Assembly: GCA_020633515.1 (NCBI GenBank)
Contig: JACKDM010000014.1
Location: 1 to 64,000 of the forward strand
Reading direction: 5' to 3'
DNA from: Myxococcales bacterium
Lineage (GTDB): Bacteria; Myxococcota; Bradymonadia; UBA7976; UBA1532
Length of the DNA stretch: 64,000 bases
Shown piece after piece: positions 6,890 to 15,087 of this stretch (within the stretch, counting starts at the first letter, position 1; each line of letters begins with the position of its first letter). A program made the translations under genes and the position numbers. Below the pieces are notes generated by a model. That model searched no databases, was not told the DNA's origin, and was given only the letters and a program-made list of their open reading frames with translations.

Positions 6890-7948
6890 GTGAGCGACCC
6901 GCTGCCGGACCCGCACCCCGCCACCTCGCCCGAGCCGCCGCCACCGCCGCGCGGCGTCTGGCAGCACCTCACCTACACCTTCACCGCGCTCCGCTGCCTC
7001 CGCGCGTGGCGCCGCGAGCTCGAGGCGCTCGACGACCACCTCCGCGCGGCGGTCGCCGCTCGTGACGCCGCGCTCGCCGGCCTCGGTGAAGCCACCCTCG
7101 CCGCCGCCGCACCCGGCCAGAACGCCCGCGTCGGCGTCTTCGCCGACACCCTCGCCGCCCTCGACACCGAGCGCGCCGCCATCGACGGCCGCCGCGAGAC
7201 GCTCACCATCGAGCTCGCCGCCGCCGAGGCCGACCGCCGCGCCCGCCTCGCCGAGTTCGCCGGCCGCCGCGACGCGCTCGACGCCGAGGCCGCCGAGGCC
7301 GAGCGCGCGCTCGCGGCTCATCACGACACCCTCGCCGAGCTTGCCCGCGCCGAGGCCGACGACGCCGCCCTCCGCCGCAACCTCGAAGCCCGCCTCGCCC
7401 ACATCAACGACGAGGCCAACCTCGCCGCCGCCGATGACGGCCACCGCGCCGTCTTCGCCGACGAGCGCCCCGCCATCGAGGCCCGCCTCGCCGAGCTCAC
7501 CGCCGCGGTCGACCCCCGCGCCGAGCAGCGCCGAGCACTCGAAGCGCCGGTCGCGCGCCTCGAAGCGCAGCTCGCCGACATCGCCAGCCGCCGCGACAGC
7601 CTCCGCAGCGCCCGGGCGGCGTTGGTCGAAGCAGCCGACGCCCGCATCGCCGAGCTGCGCGCCGCGCGCGAAGAAGAGGTCGAGCTCCTCGCCCGCCTCG
7701 ACGAGCGCCGCCGCGCCGCGCTCGTCGACCTCGGCCGCGAAGCGCTCCACCAAGGCGCCGGCGCCGATCGCGCCGCGAGCGACGCGCGCGCGAGCCTCGA
7801 GACCATCACCGCGCTGCGCCGCGCCCGCGCCCTGCTCAACACCCGCCGCCAATCGCTCGACGAGCGCCCGATCCGCCGCACCGCGCTCGCGCTCCTCGCG
7901 CTCTTCGTGCTGCTCCTCGCCCTGCGCGCGCTCCTCACCGGCCCCTGA
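6890..7948 (+). CDS. Coiled-coil, C-terminally membrane-anchored protein of unknown function
   Basis: I do not recognise this 352-residue protein. After a Pro-rich N-terminus (about 1-25) it is one long Ala/Glu/Arg/Leu-rich helical region with heptad-like spacing from about 40 to 320. A single C-terminal hydrophobic segment (ALALLALFVLLLALRALL) follows, leaving only three residues after it. This is a tail-anchored topology with the coiled coil in the cytoplasm. GTG 6890 follows the mglA stop by 9 bp, so it is very probably co-transcribed with mglBA, and a scaffold or effector role in polarity is an inference from position only. Confidence 0.8.
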   Translation: MSDPLPDPHPATSPEPPPPPRGVWQHLTYTFTALRCLRAWRRELEALDDHLRAAVAARDAALAGLGEATLAAAAPGQNARVGVFADTLAALDTERAAIDGRRETLTIELAAAEADRRARLAEFAGRRDALDAEAAEAERALAAHHDTLAELARAEADDAALRRNLEARLAHINDEANLAAADDGHRAVFADERPAIEARLAELTAAVDPRAEQRRALEAPVARLEAQLADIASRRDSLRSARAALVEAADARIAELRAAREEEVELLARLDERRRAALVDLGREALHQGAGADRAASDARASLETITALRRARALLNTRRQSLDERPIRRTALALLALFVLLLALRALLTGP

Positions 7949-7993
7949 TCGACGAAGCGCTCGCCCGAATTCGCCTCATCGCCGCGCCGCGCC

Positions 7994-8006
7994 TACACTG
8001 CCGCCA
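7994..8006 (+). promoter_or_regulatory. -10-like element implying a leaderless transcript
   Basis: TACACT at 7994-7999 lies seven bases before ATG 8006, so transcription would begin at or next to the start codon. No Shine-Dalgarno-like sequence precedes this ATG. The -35 match (TTCGCC, 7970-7975) is poor. Confidence 0.35.
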
Positions 8007-8473
8007 TGCGTGGAGAACGACTTCGCGACCTGCTCCTCACCGCCGAGCGGCACAGCCGGGCGGGTCACCTTCGACGCGCGGTGGACTTCTACCGCAAGGT
8101 CCTCGCCCACGCCCGGGTGGGGGAGTACGAGCACGAGCTCGCGCAAGCGCGCCTCGGCGACCTGCACCTCGGCCGCGGCCGGCCCGACCTCGCGCTGCCG
8201 CACCTGCGCCGCGCGCGCGAGCTCGCCGCCGACGAGCCGGAGTATGCGCTGATGACCGCCCGCGCGCTCGCCGCCGCCGGCCGCCACGACGACGCCGCCG
8301 GCCAGCTCTTCGACGCCGCCGCCTCGCCCGCGCACGCGCCCGAAGCCCTCGCCGAGCTCGCCTGCCTCGCCGGCCTCCGCGGCGACCGCCGCACCGCCCG
8401 CCACCTCGCCGCCCACGCCGCCGAGCGCGACCCGACCCACCGCGACCTCGTCCGCGCCTGGGCCGACGCCTGA
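8006..8473 (+). CDS. Small TPR-like protein
   Basis: The 155-residue product is a soluble all-helical protein with TPR-like pairs: HSRAGHLRRAVDFYRKVLAH, then a repeat with LGDLHLGRGRPDLALPHLRR, and further degenerate ones. Such proteins are adaptors and no enzyme motif is present. ATG 8006 is preceded closely by a -10-like TACACT and lacks a ribosome-binding site, so translation may be leaderless. It lies 57 bp after the coiled-coil gene and converges with the GAF protein gene 6 bp beyond its stop. Confidence 0.75.
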   Translation: MRGERLRDLLLTAERHSRAGHLRRAVDFYRKVLAHARVGEYEHELAQARLGDLHLGRGRPDLALPHLRRARELAADEPEYALMTARALAAAGRHDDAAGQLFDAAASPAHAPEALAELACLAGLRGDRRTARHLAAHAAERDPTHRDLVRAWADA

Positions 8474-8479
8474 TGTGCG

Positions 8480-9523
8480 CTACCGCGCCGCCGAGCCCGG
8501 CGGCGCGATCGCGATGATCCGCCGGTTGCTCGCGCCGAGCCCCTCGCCGAGCGCCTTCTGCGCCGAGCGGATCGCCGCTTCGAGGCTCGCCGCGCCGTTC
8601 TCCGGGAAGAAGCTGATCGCCGCGCTCGCGCTGAGCTGCAACCGCGCGTCCTCGGTGCGAAAGCTCAGCCGCCCGAAGCGCCCGAGCACCCGCTCGCACT
8701 GATTGAACGCGCCCTGCGGATCGGTCCCCGGCATCAGCACCACCGCCCCCGCCTCCCCGAGCCGCCCGGCGAGGTCCGAGGCGCGACACTCCTCGTCGAC
8801 GATGCGCAACAGCGCGGTGACGCCCTGGTGGGTCAAGCCGTCGCCGTAGCGCCCGCTGAGGATCTCGGGCCGGTCGAGCGCATAGACGACCGCCGAGTAC
8901 ACCTGCCCGTACCGCGCCGCCGCCGCGTGCACATGAGGCGCCCAGGTCTCGATCTCCTCCTGGCTGCGCACCCGCCGCAGCCCCTCGACCGGGAACCGCG
9001 TCGTCCCGCTCCGCGCCTCGCTGCGGGCGAGCGCCGAGCTGACGAGCGCGCCCGCGCGCACGAGCTGGCGGCGCAGGATGGGATCACCCGGCGCGCCGTA
9101 GAAGGCATGCATCGCGCCCACGATCTCGTCGCCGAACAGCAGCGGCACCGCGAAGGTCGCGCCGAAGCCGCCCTGGAGCGCGACGGAGTTGAGCGAGACC
9201 GTCCACGGATCGTCCGCGATGCTGTCGACCCGCACCGCCTCGCGATCGATCAGCGCCTCGCGCAGATCACCCGTCAGATGCCCGAGCACGCAGGTCTGCC
9301 CGACCGGGAAGCGCCGCAGGTAGTCGGCCGGCAGCCCCGACGCGCCGAGGAGCTTGAGCGCGTCGCCCACGCCATCCGACGCGAACAGCGCCAGCCCCCG
9401 GGCGCCGCCGAGCCGGGCGAGCAGCGCGCAGATCTCGCCTGCGCCGAACGCGAACGGCTTCGCCTGACACAGCCGCTCGCCGAGCGTGAGCACCCCGTCG
9501 AGAAACGTCACCTCGCCGTCCAT
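8480..9523 (-). CDS. GAF domain protein with degenerate GGDEF domain
   Basis: The 347-residue product has an N-terminal GAF-type sensor region (about 20-165, with FGATFAVPLLFGDEIVGAMHAFYG typical of the GAF core strands) and a C-terminal diguanylate-cyclase-like region. In the latter the active-site hairpin reads RLGEAGAVVLMPGTDPQGA where an active enzyme has GGDEF, so catalysis is not expected. It may bind a ligand or c-di-GMP instead. ATG 9523 is chosen because GAGGAGG sits just upstream; a longer frame to 9553 lacks this. It is transcribed toward the mglBA cluster and divergently from the lipoprotein at 9841. Confidence 0.8.
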   Translation of the reverse strand: MDGEVTFLDGVLTLGERLCQAKPFAFGAGEICALLARLGGARGLALFASDGVGDALKLLGASGLPADYLRRFPVGQTCVLGHLTGDLREALIDREAVRVDSIADDPWTVSLNSVALQGGFGATFAVPLLFGDEIVGAMHAFYGAPGDPILRRQLVRAGALVSSALARSEARSGTTRFPVEGLRRVRSQEEIETWAPHVHAAAARYGQVYSAVVYALDRPEILSGRYGDGLTHQGVTALLRIVDEECRASDLAGRLGEAGAVVLMPGTDPQGAFNQCERVLGRFGRLSFRTEDARLQLSASAAISFFPENGAASLEAAIRSAQKALGEGLGASNRRIIAIAPPGSAAR

Positions 9524-9686
9524 GCCGCCTCCTCTCGCCGCGATCCCCCGCACCGGCCGCGGCCGCCGCAGGATACCGCATCTCCAGCCGAGATGAGCGC
9601 GACCGAAACTCGCAGCCTCTCATCGAACGGCGGCGACGGTGGCCGGATACCGCTCGCAGAGCGGTCGAGGCGTCCCGGTGAAAGCC

Positions 9687-9812
9687 TTGACAACCTCGGC
9701 CTTTCACATGACCATCCGGCGTTGCGGCGACCCGCGGCGGGTCGCGAATTTTCGGGGACTGCGAGTCGTAGCCATCCGGGCTTCGCGGCGGATGCACCGC
9801 CCGATGACTCGC
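9687..9812 (+). promoter_or_regulatory. Promoter and structured leader with terminator-like hairpin
   Basis: The 317-bp gap between the GAF gene and the lipoprotein holds a perfect TTGACA (9687-9692) with a weak GACCAT 17 bp on. Next comes hairpin GCGACCC/GGGTCGC (9727-9733 with 9739-9745) followed by GAATTTT. A second imperfect hairpin has GCGAGTC (9761-9767) pairing GACTCGC (9806-9812) and an inner CGGGC/GCCCG. The order promoter, terminator-like stem, second stem, ribosome site suggests attenuation or a short RNA. I see no known riboswitch class, and nothing else in 9524-9686. Confidence 0.4.
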
Positions 9813-9840
9813 AATCGAACCTTGGGGAGAGGAGATCCTC

Positions 9841-10503
9841 GTGAAGGATATCAAGCTGCTTCTGGCCTGTGGGCTCCTGTTCGGTCTGACCGCCGGCCTC
9901 GGCGGGTGCGACGTCGACGACGAAGAGGACTGCGAGACCGGCGACTGCACCGACGACGACGGCGGCATGGGCGGCATGGGCGGTGAGGGCGGCATGGGCG
10001 GTGGCCCGGGCGCCGAGTACCGCTACGTGATCATCGGCGACGACACCACCGACGAGAACACCGCCGGCACCCCCGGCGCCGACATCTGCGGCCTCGTCGC
10101 CAACTGCGGCGCCGACGACTTCACCGCCACCGGCGCGACCGTCGTCATCGGCGGCGGCACCGTCTGTGACGGCACCTCGATGGCGGCGCCCTGCGAGAGC
10201 GGCGTCAACCGCGGCAACGCGATCGCGGCGCTCGACAACGGCGCGACCTGCGAGCCCACCTCGAACCCGAGCGACTATGTCTCGCTCGGCCTCACCGGTG
10301 AGCTCGCCGTCGAGTTCAACGTCGACCTGACCGGCTGCAACATCACCATCGTCGAGCTCGAGGGCCGCCAGAACGAGCCCTACTCGGTCTACATCTGCCA
10401 GACCAACGTGCTCGAGGCCGCCACCTGCCTCAACGGCGGCCAGGCGATCGCCAACTCGCCCGCGGCGGGCGGCTCGGTGAGCGTCGACGTCCCGGCCGAA
10501 TAA
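9841..10503 (+). CDS. Secreted lipoprotein with Gly/Met-rich linker, function unknown
   Basis: GTG 9841 has GGAGAGGAG upstream. The 220-residue product begins with a lipoprotein signal ending LTAGLGGC. An acidic stretch follows, then a flexible GGMGGMGGEGGMGGGPG linker and a compact domain of about 165 residues with several cysteine pairs (GADICGLVANCGADDF, TVCDGTSMAAPCESG, ICQTNVLEAATCLNGG) and many beta-type sequences. I do not recognise the domain. The cysteines and export signal suggest a disulphide-stabilised surface or periplasmic protein. A strong terminator follows, so it is probably monocistronic. Confidence 0.85.
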   Translation: MKDIKLLLACGLLFGLTAGLGGCDVDDEEDCETGDCTDDDGGMGGMGGEGGMGGGPGAEYRYVIIGDDTTDENTAGTPGADICGLVANCGADDFTATGATVVIGGGTVCDGTSMAAPCESGVNRGNAIAALDNGATCEPTSNPSDYVSLGLTGELAVEFNVDLTGCNITIVELEGRQNEPYSVYICQTNVLEAATCLNGGQAIANSPAAGGSVSVDVPAE

Positions 10504-10526
10504 GGTCCTCGACCTTCCGGCACCAC

Positions 10527-10558
10527 GAGAGGGGCGCTTCGGCGCCCCTCTCTGCTTT
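10527..10558 (+). terminator. Intrinsic terminator with UUCG tetraloop
   Basis: GAGAGGGGCGC (10527-10537) and GCGCCCCTCTC (10542-10552) form a perfect 11-bp stem closed by TTCG, followed by TGCTTT. It lies 24 bp after the lipoprotein stop. Confidence 0.88.
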
Positions 10559-10591
10559 CGAACCCCCGACACGGCGACCGACCCGCGGGCG

Positions 10592-10620
10592 TTGACCCAC
10601 GGGCCTGGATCCGGTTTCAT
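10592..10620 (+). promoter_or_regulatory. Candidate promoter for the HEAT/HD operon
   Basis: TTGACC (10592-10597) and TTTCAT (10615-10620) are 17 bp apart, directly after the terminator and 18 bp before ATG 10638. Confidence 0.5.
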
Positions 10621-10637
10621 CGGCGCGAGGACACCCG

Positions 10638-12545
10638 ATGACACCCGGACAACGCAGGCCGCCCGGCGCGGGTGGCGACATCATGCAGATGTTCGAGGGG
10701 CCCGACGAGGCCTCCCTCGACGAGCATCAGCGCGCCCGCATCAACGCCGCTCGCGAGACCTTCCGCGAGCTCGAGAAGCTCACCAAGAACATCGCGCTCT
10801 ACGGCCGCGCGCATCAGAGCGTGCTCCGCTTCCGCGGCCGCTTCTTCGACGCCATCACCGCGCTCATCGGTGACGGCGACCACGTCGCGTTTCAGATCGG
10901 GCCCTACGACTTCACGATGCTCGAGCAGAGCGTCTACCAGAACCCCAACCCCGAGCGGAACTTCATCTACCGCTTCTACCTCGACGGCGTGCGGCACATC
11001 TTCATCGACGCCGGCGTCACCATCGACGAGCTCGACCGCTTCGTCGACGTGCTGCTCACCGACTGGGACGACCCCGCGCTCTTCGAAGACGACTCGGTGA
11101 CCCTGCTCTGGCAGGCCAACTTCGAGCGCATCCGCTACGTGCTCATCGACAACTTCGACGAGGACGCCCGCGAGGGCGAGGAGCGGCTGTACACCGTCGC
11201 CGGCGTCGTCGATCAGGTCCGCAGCGGCCCCGAGCGCAGCGCCGCGGCGCCGACGCCCGCCGGTCCGCCGCCGATCCCGGGCGCCGCGGGTCGGGCGCCG
11301 GGGCGGGCACAGCCGATCAAGCGGGTCGACCTCTCCGGCGCCGGGCTCACCGAGGCCGACCTCGACCGCCTCGTCGAGGCGCCGTTTGCGATGGACGAGG
11401 CCGAGTTCCACACCCTCGAGCGCGTCATCCGCACCCACGGTCGCGAGACCCTCGAGAAGTTCATCGAGATCCTCTTCAAGGTGAACCTCGCCGAAGACGG
11501 CGACCGCGCCGGGCGCATCGTCGGGCTCTTCGACCGCATCGCCGACCTGCTCCTCGACACCGGCCGCATCGGCGAGCTCGAGCGGCTGCTGCGCAAGGTG
11601 CGGCGGCTGACCGGGCCGGGCGAGGTGCAGCTCGAAGACAACCTCCGCGCGATCGAGCGGATCTTCGCGCACTGGTCGTCGCCGCAGTTCGTCGAGCGGG
11701 TGCTCGCGCCGCTGCTCGCCGAGCCGGAGCATCGCTACGCGCCGTCGATCCTCGCCCTCTGCGGGCTGCTCAACGCGACCGCGATCGTGCCGATCGCCTC
11801 GGCCGCGGGTCGGGTGCGCAGCGAGGCGGCGAGCGCCGAGCTGTATCGCCTCGTCGCCGCGATGCTGCCCGGCCACGAGCGCCCGGTCGCCGAGCTGTTG
11901 CGCACCGTCGACGCCGCCCACGCCCACGAGCTGCTCCGCATCCTCGCCGCCGTCGGCGACCCGCGCACGCTCCCCGCCGCCGCCCGCGCCGCGCTGCACA
12001 ACGAGGACGCCCGCGTGCGCTTCGAAGGCCTCTCGGCGCTCCCGATCGAGGACAACCCGCAGGTGCTCGAGCTGCTCTTCCAGGCGCTCGACGACCCCGC
12101 GCGCACCGTGCGCAGCAAGGCGATCCACCTCATCGCGCGCGTGCGCCGCCCCGAGGTGCATCAGCGGGTGATGGCCGCGCTCGAGCGCAAGGGCTTCGCC
12201 GACTTCGACCTCGCCGAGAAGCGCCGCTACTTCGCCGCCGCCGCGCTCACCGGCGACCCGCAGGCGCGCTTCGTCGAGATCTTCGACGGCGGCGGCCTGC
12301 TGCGCAGCCGCGCGCAGGACGAGCTGCGCCACTGCGCGGCGGTCGCGCTCGCCGTGCGGCTGCACCGCGAGGTGATCCCGAGCTTCGAGAAGGAGCTCGC
12401 CCGCCGCCTCAAGTCGGAGATCGTCACCGAGGCGGCCGAGTGGGCGCTGCAGCACATGCAGCAGGACCGCGAGGCGCGCACCCGGCAGCTCTACGACATC
12501 TTCTTCCGGGGCGAGCTGACCCGCGGGGAGGCGGCCCATGGCTGA
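10638..12545 (+). CDS. HEAT-repeat-like protein with N-terminal domain shared with the next gene
   Basis: The 635-residue cytosolic protein has three parts. Residues about 30-180 form an alpha/beta region (ALYGRAHQSVLRFRGRFFDA ... DGVRHIFIDAGVTIDELDRF). A Pro/Ala linker follows (200-230). From about 235 on are helical pairs typical of HEAT repeats, clearest at NEDARVRFEGLSALPIEDNP and DPARTVRSKAIHLIARVRRP. No enzyme motif is seen. The N-terminal region aligns in pattern with that of the downstream HD-domain protein, suggesting paralogous sensor or dimerisation domains. ATG 10638 has GAGG at 10627-10630. The gene overlaps the next by 8 bp, indicating translational coupling. Function is unknown; a signalling scaffold is an inference. 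Confidence 0.82.
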   Translation: MTPGQRRPPGAGGDIMQMFEGPDEASLDEHQRARINAARETFRELEKLTKNIALYGRAHQSVLRFRGRFFDAITALIGDGDHVAFQIGPYDFTMLEQSVYQNPNPERNFIYRFYLDGVRHIFIDAGVTIDELDRFVDVLLTDWDDPALFEDDSVTLLWQANFERIRYVLIDNFDEDAREGEERLYTVAGVVDQVRSGPERSAAAPTPAGPPPIPGAAGRAPGRAQPIKRVDLSGAGLTEADLDRLVEAPFAMDEAEFHTLERVIRTHGRETLEKFIEILFKVNLAEDGDRAGRIVGLFDRIADLLLDTGRIGELERLLRKVRRLTGPGEVQLEDNLRAIERIFAHWSSPQFVERVLAPLLAEPEHRYAPSILALCGLLNATAIVPIASAAGRVRSEAASAELYRLVAAMLPGHERPVAELLRTVDAAHAHELLRILAAVGDPRTLPAAARAALHNEDARVRFEGLSALPIEDNPQVLELLFQALDDPARTVRSKAIHLIARVRRPEVHQRVMAALERKGFADFDLAEKRRYFAAAALTGDPQARFVEIFDGGGLLRSRAQDELRHCAAVALAVRLHREVIPSFEKELARRLKSEIVTEAAEWALQHMQQDREARTRQLYDIFFRGELTRGEAAHG

Positions 12546-14028
12546 CAACGCCCTCGCCGGCGCGCTCGACTTCCTGCAGGAGATCGAGTCGGGGCACGAC
12601 GAGCGCTTCGGCGAGCTCTCGCGCGGGCTGACCAACCAGCTCTTCGCGCTGATGCGCACCGCGGGCATGCACGACCTCGAGAACGACGCGCTGCACCGGC
12701 CGCTGCGCGCGCTCGAAGAGACCGTCGCCGCGTTCTTCGACAGCTATGGCGAGCAGGTCCACCTCGCGCTCATCGACGGCAACTTCTTCGTCAACCGCCG
12801 GATCGTGCGGCTCGACTTCGGCAGCTTTCAGAACATCCGCTACCTGCGCCGCATCTTCGAGTTCCTCGGCGTCAACGAGATGAGCTTCCTCAGCCCGGTC
12901 GGCCCGGGCGAGCTCAAGCCGTTCCTGCGGGCGTTCCTCGACGTGATCGCGGGCGGCGGCGACATCAAGGACACGGAGCTCGGGCCGATCCGGCTGCGGA
13001 TGCGCGAGGAGGAGCAGTTCGACGAGCTGCGCCGCGGCGACGACCCGCGCCATCGGGTGCTGTCGATCTACGCCTCGGGGCTGTTGATGCTGCGGCAGTT
13101 CGTCAACGATCTGCGCAAGGGCCGCTCGCCGCGGCACGCGAAGGTCAAGCGGCTCTGCCTCGAGCTCATCGACGTCGACCCGCGCCACCACGGGCTCTTG
13201 CTCGCGCTCGTGCACCTCGAGGCGTACAAGGGCAACCTCTTCTGCCACATGCTCAACACCGCGGTGCTCGCGCTCGTCTTCGGCGGTCGCATCGGGCTCA
13301 CCCGCGAGCAGCTCGTCGACCTCGGCATGGCCGCGTTCCACCACGACCTCGGCTGGGCGCTGCTCGGCACGCTCGACGAGGGACGGGCCGCCGAGACCGA
13401 CGTCGCGCTGACGATGGAGGGCATCAACTACGCCCGCAACCACTCGGCGGGCGAGATCGGCGAGCTGCGGGTCAAGGTCGCGCGCGCGCTCGTGCGGCTC
13501 GGCGGCTTCAACGAGCTGATCATCAACCGGCTGATCGTCGCCTACGAGTGCCAGATCCCGGAGGACGCGCCGCCCGAGGGGCTCTACTACGGCGACATCG
13601 GCGCGAGCTTCATGACGCATGTGGTGCGCATGGCGAGCACCTACGACGAGCTGACGACCGCCCGCAACGGCGAGCCGCCGCTGCGCCCCGACCAGGCGAT
13701 GAAGCGCATCCTCGACGACGGCGGCATGACCTACGACGTCTTCCTCGCCAAGCTGTTTGCCAACTGCCTCGGCGGCTACCCGATCGGGACCCTCGTCGAG
13801 CTCGACAGCGGCGAGGTCGGGCTCGTCGTCAACCTGCCGAGCAACCCGGTCAACTACCACCGCCCGCAGGTCAAGATCCTCATCGACCGCCGCGGCAGCC
13901 CGCTCCCCGACGGCCCGATCATCGACCTCGACGCGACGGTGCAGGGCGGCCGCCACGCGCGCTCGATCGCGCGCGCCCTCGACGCGCGCGAGCACGACAT
14001 CAGCATCACCCGCTTCTTCTTCGGCTGA
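12538..14028 (+). CDS. HD-GYP-like protein with degenerate active site
   Basis: The 496-residue product has an N-terminal region (about 20-150) related in pattern to that of the preceding gene, then an HD-superfamily domain. The GMAAFHHDLGW segment keeps the HD pair, and the C-terminal part keeps the HD-GYP family's VVRMASTYDELTTARNGEPP, LFANCLGGYPIGTLVELDSG and GLVVN elements. The catalytic HHE and GYP signatures are missing: that region reads AYECQIPEDAPPEGLYYGD. Active HD-GYP proteins hydrolyse c-di-GMP; this one may bind without hydrolysing, or hydrolyse weakly. It is coupled to the upstream HEAT-like gene and 80 bp from a tail-anchored protein gene. Confidence 0.85.
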   Translation: MADNALAGALDFLQEIESGHDERFGELSRGLTNQLFALMRTAGMHDLENDALHRPLRALEETVAAFFDSYGEQVHLALIDGNFFVNRRIVRLDFGSFQNIRYLRRIFEFLGVNEMSFLSPVGPGELKPFLRAFLDVIAGGGDIKDTELGPIRLRMREEEQFDELRRGDDPRHRVLSIYASGLLMLRQFVNDLRKGRSPRHAKVKRLCLELIDVDPRHHGLLLALVHLEAYKGNLFCHMLNTAVLALVFGGRIGLTREQLVDLGMAAFHHDLGWALLGTLDEGRAAETDVALTMEGINYARNHSAGEIGELRVKVARALVRLGGFNELIINRLIVAYECQIPEDAPPEGLYYGDIGASFMTHVVRMASTYDELTTARNGEPPLRPDQAMKRILDDGGMTYDVFLAKLFANCLGGYPIGTLVELDSGEVGLVVNLPSNPVNYHRPQVKILIDRRGSPLPDGPIIDLDATVQGGRHARSIARALDAREHDISITRFFFG

Positions 14029-14108
14029 GCCGCGGCGCGAGAGATTGTCCGCCGCCGAGTTGTGAAGTACCCTCCCGTACGGCCCGAGATCCCATGAAGG
14101 AGTTCGAC

Positions 14109-14948
14109 ATGCAGCACGCCGCGCTCGCGGAGCGATTCGACGACGTCGGCCGCACCCTGGAGGCCGGCGGCCACCGCATCATCATCCGCAAGGCGCGCGC
14201 GCTCATCGAGGCGGGCGACTTCGACGCGGCGGTCGAGTTCCTCGAAGCGGCGGCGCGGCGGCAGCGGGGCCTCTCGCTCGACAAGCTCGCCGAGGCGGTC
14301 ACCGACTGGGCGACCGACGACGGCGACGTCGACGCGCTCGTCGCCCACCCGAAGTGGCGCCGGGCGCGCGATCGGGAAGACCAGATCTCGAAGCTGATCG
14401 ACGAGGCGACGCGGGGTGATCTCGGGGCGCTCGCCGGCGCGCTCGCGCGGCAGCAGCGGGCGCTCGCGGACGGGGAGACGATCGCGGCGGTCGAGCCGTC
14501 GGCGCCGGTCGAGCCGGTCGCGGCCGAGAAGCCGGCGGTCGCCGAGAAGCCGATCACGCTCGAGAAGCCGGCGGTCGAGAAGCCGGCGGTCGAGAAGCCG
14601 GCCGATCTCGAGGCGCGCGAGCCGGTCTTCGACGACGCGAGCGAGGCGACGGCCGAAGAGGCGCCGGCCGACATCGAGGCGGCGACCGTGCCCGAGGTGG
14701 CGGCCGTCGACGAGGCGCCGGTCTTCACCACGCCCGAGCCGCCCGCCGTCGAGAAGCCGGCGGTCGAGAAGCCGGCGGTCGAGAAGCCGGCGGTCGAGAA
14801 GCCGGCGGTCGAGGAGCCCGTCACCGAGGTTCGCCCGCCCGAGGTCACCGACGTCAGCGCGCCGGCGACCGGCGGCCGCAGCATGATGGGTCCGATCATC
14901 ATCGCGATCGGCATCGCGGCGGCGGCCGCGGCGTACTTCTTCCTCTGA
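14109..14948 (+). CDS. Tail-anchored protein with EKPAV repeats
   Basis: AAGGAG (14097-14102) lies six bases before ATG 14109, so this is preferred to ATG 14094, which the ribosome site itself overlaps. The 279-residue product has an N-terminal soluble helical domain (about 1-115, with KARALIEAGDFDAAVEFLEA, TPR-like). A long Glu/Lys/Pro/Ala-rich linker follows with two clusters of EKPAV repeats, and one C-terminal membrane segment (MMGPIIIAIGIAAAAAAYFF) ends the protein. Such EKP spacers are stiff and extended, as in TonB. With the tail anchor, the N-terminal domain faces the cytoplasm at the end of a long tether. Function is unknown. Confidence 0.78.
   Translation: MQHAALAERFDDVGRTLEAGGHRIIIRKARALIEAGDFDAAVEFLEAAARRQRGLSLDKLAEAVTDWATDDGDVDALVAHPKWRRARDREDQISKLIDEATRGDLGALAGALARQQRALADGETIAAVEPSAPVEPVAAEKPAVAEKPITLEKPAVEKPAVEKPADLEAREPVFDDASEATAEEAPADIEAATVPEVAAVDEAPVFTTPEPPAVEKPAVEKPAVEKPAVEKPAVEEPVTEVRPPEVTDVSAPATGGRSMMGPIIIAIGIAAAAAAYFFL
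14574..14817 (+). repeat. 15-bp coding tandem repeats encoding VEKPA
   Basis: The unit GTCGAGAAGCCGGCG occurs four times without change at 14748-14807, with a fifth diverged copy after it, and twice more at 14574-14603. The copies are identical at the DNA level, including third positions, so the array is recent and could vary in copy number. Confidence 0.9.
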
Positions 14949-15087
14949 GCCGCCCCGGATCGGTCGCCGACGCGACCGGCCGGCGCTCACCGCCCGCCTT
15001 CACCGACCTCGCTCGAATCGCGGCTGACCGGCGCCGCTGAACGGTCACCGCGCGGTGCCGCTCGCGTCGCCGGGCGCCTCACTCCCC

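Noticed and set aside
8480..9523. Active diguanylate cyclase
   Set aside because: The GGDEF hairpin reads RLGEAGAVVL, lacking the catalytic acidic residues.
12538..14028. Active HD-GYP c-di-GMP phosphodiesterase
   Set aside because: The HHE and GYP signature residues are missing, so activity is not claimed.
14574..14817. Tandem 15-bp repeats resembling a repeat array
   Set aside because: They are in frame, code for VEKPA and have no unique spacers, so this is not a CRISPR array.
14961..14978. CGGTCGC/GCGACCG hairpin after the EKPAV protein
   Set aside because: A 7-bp stem with no T-run in GC-rich DNA is weak evidence for termination.
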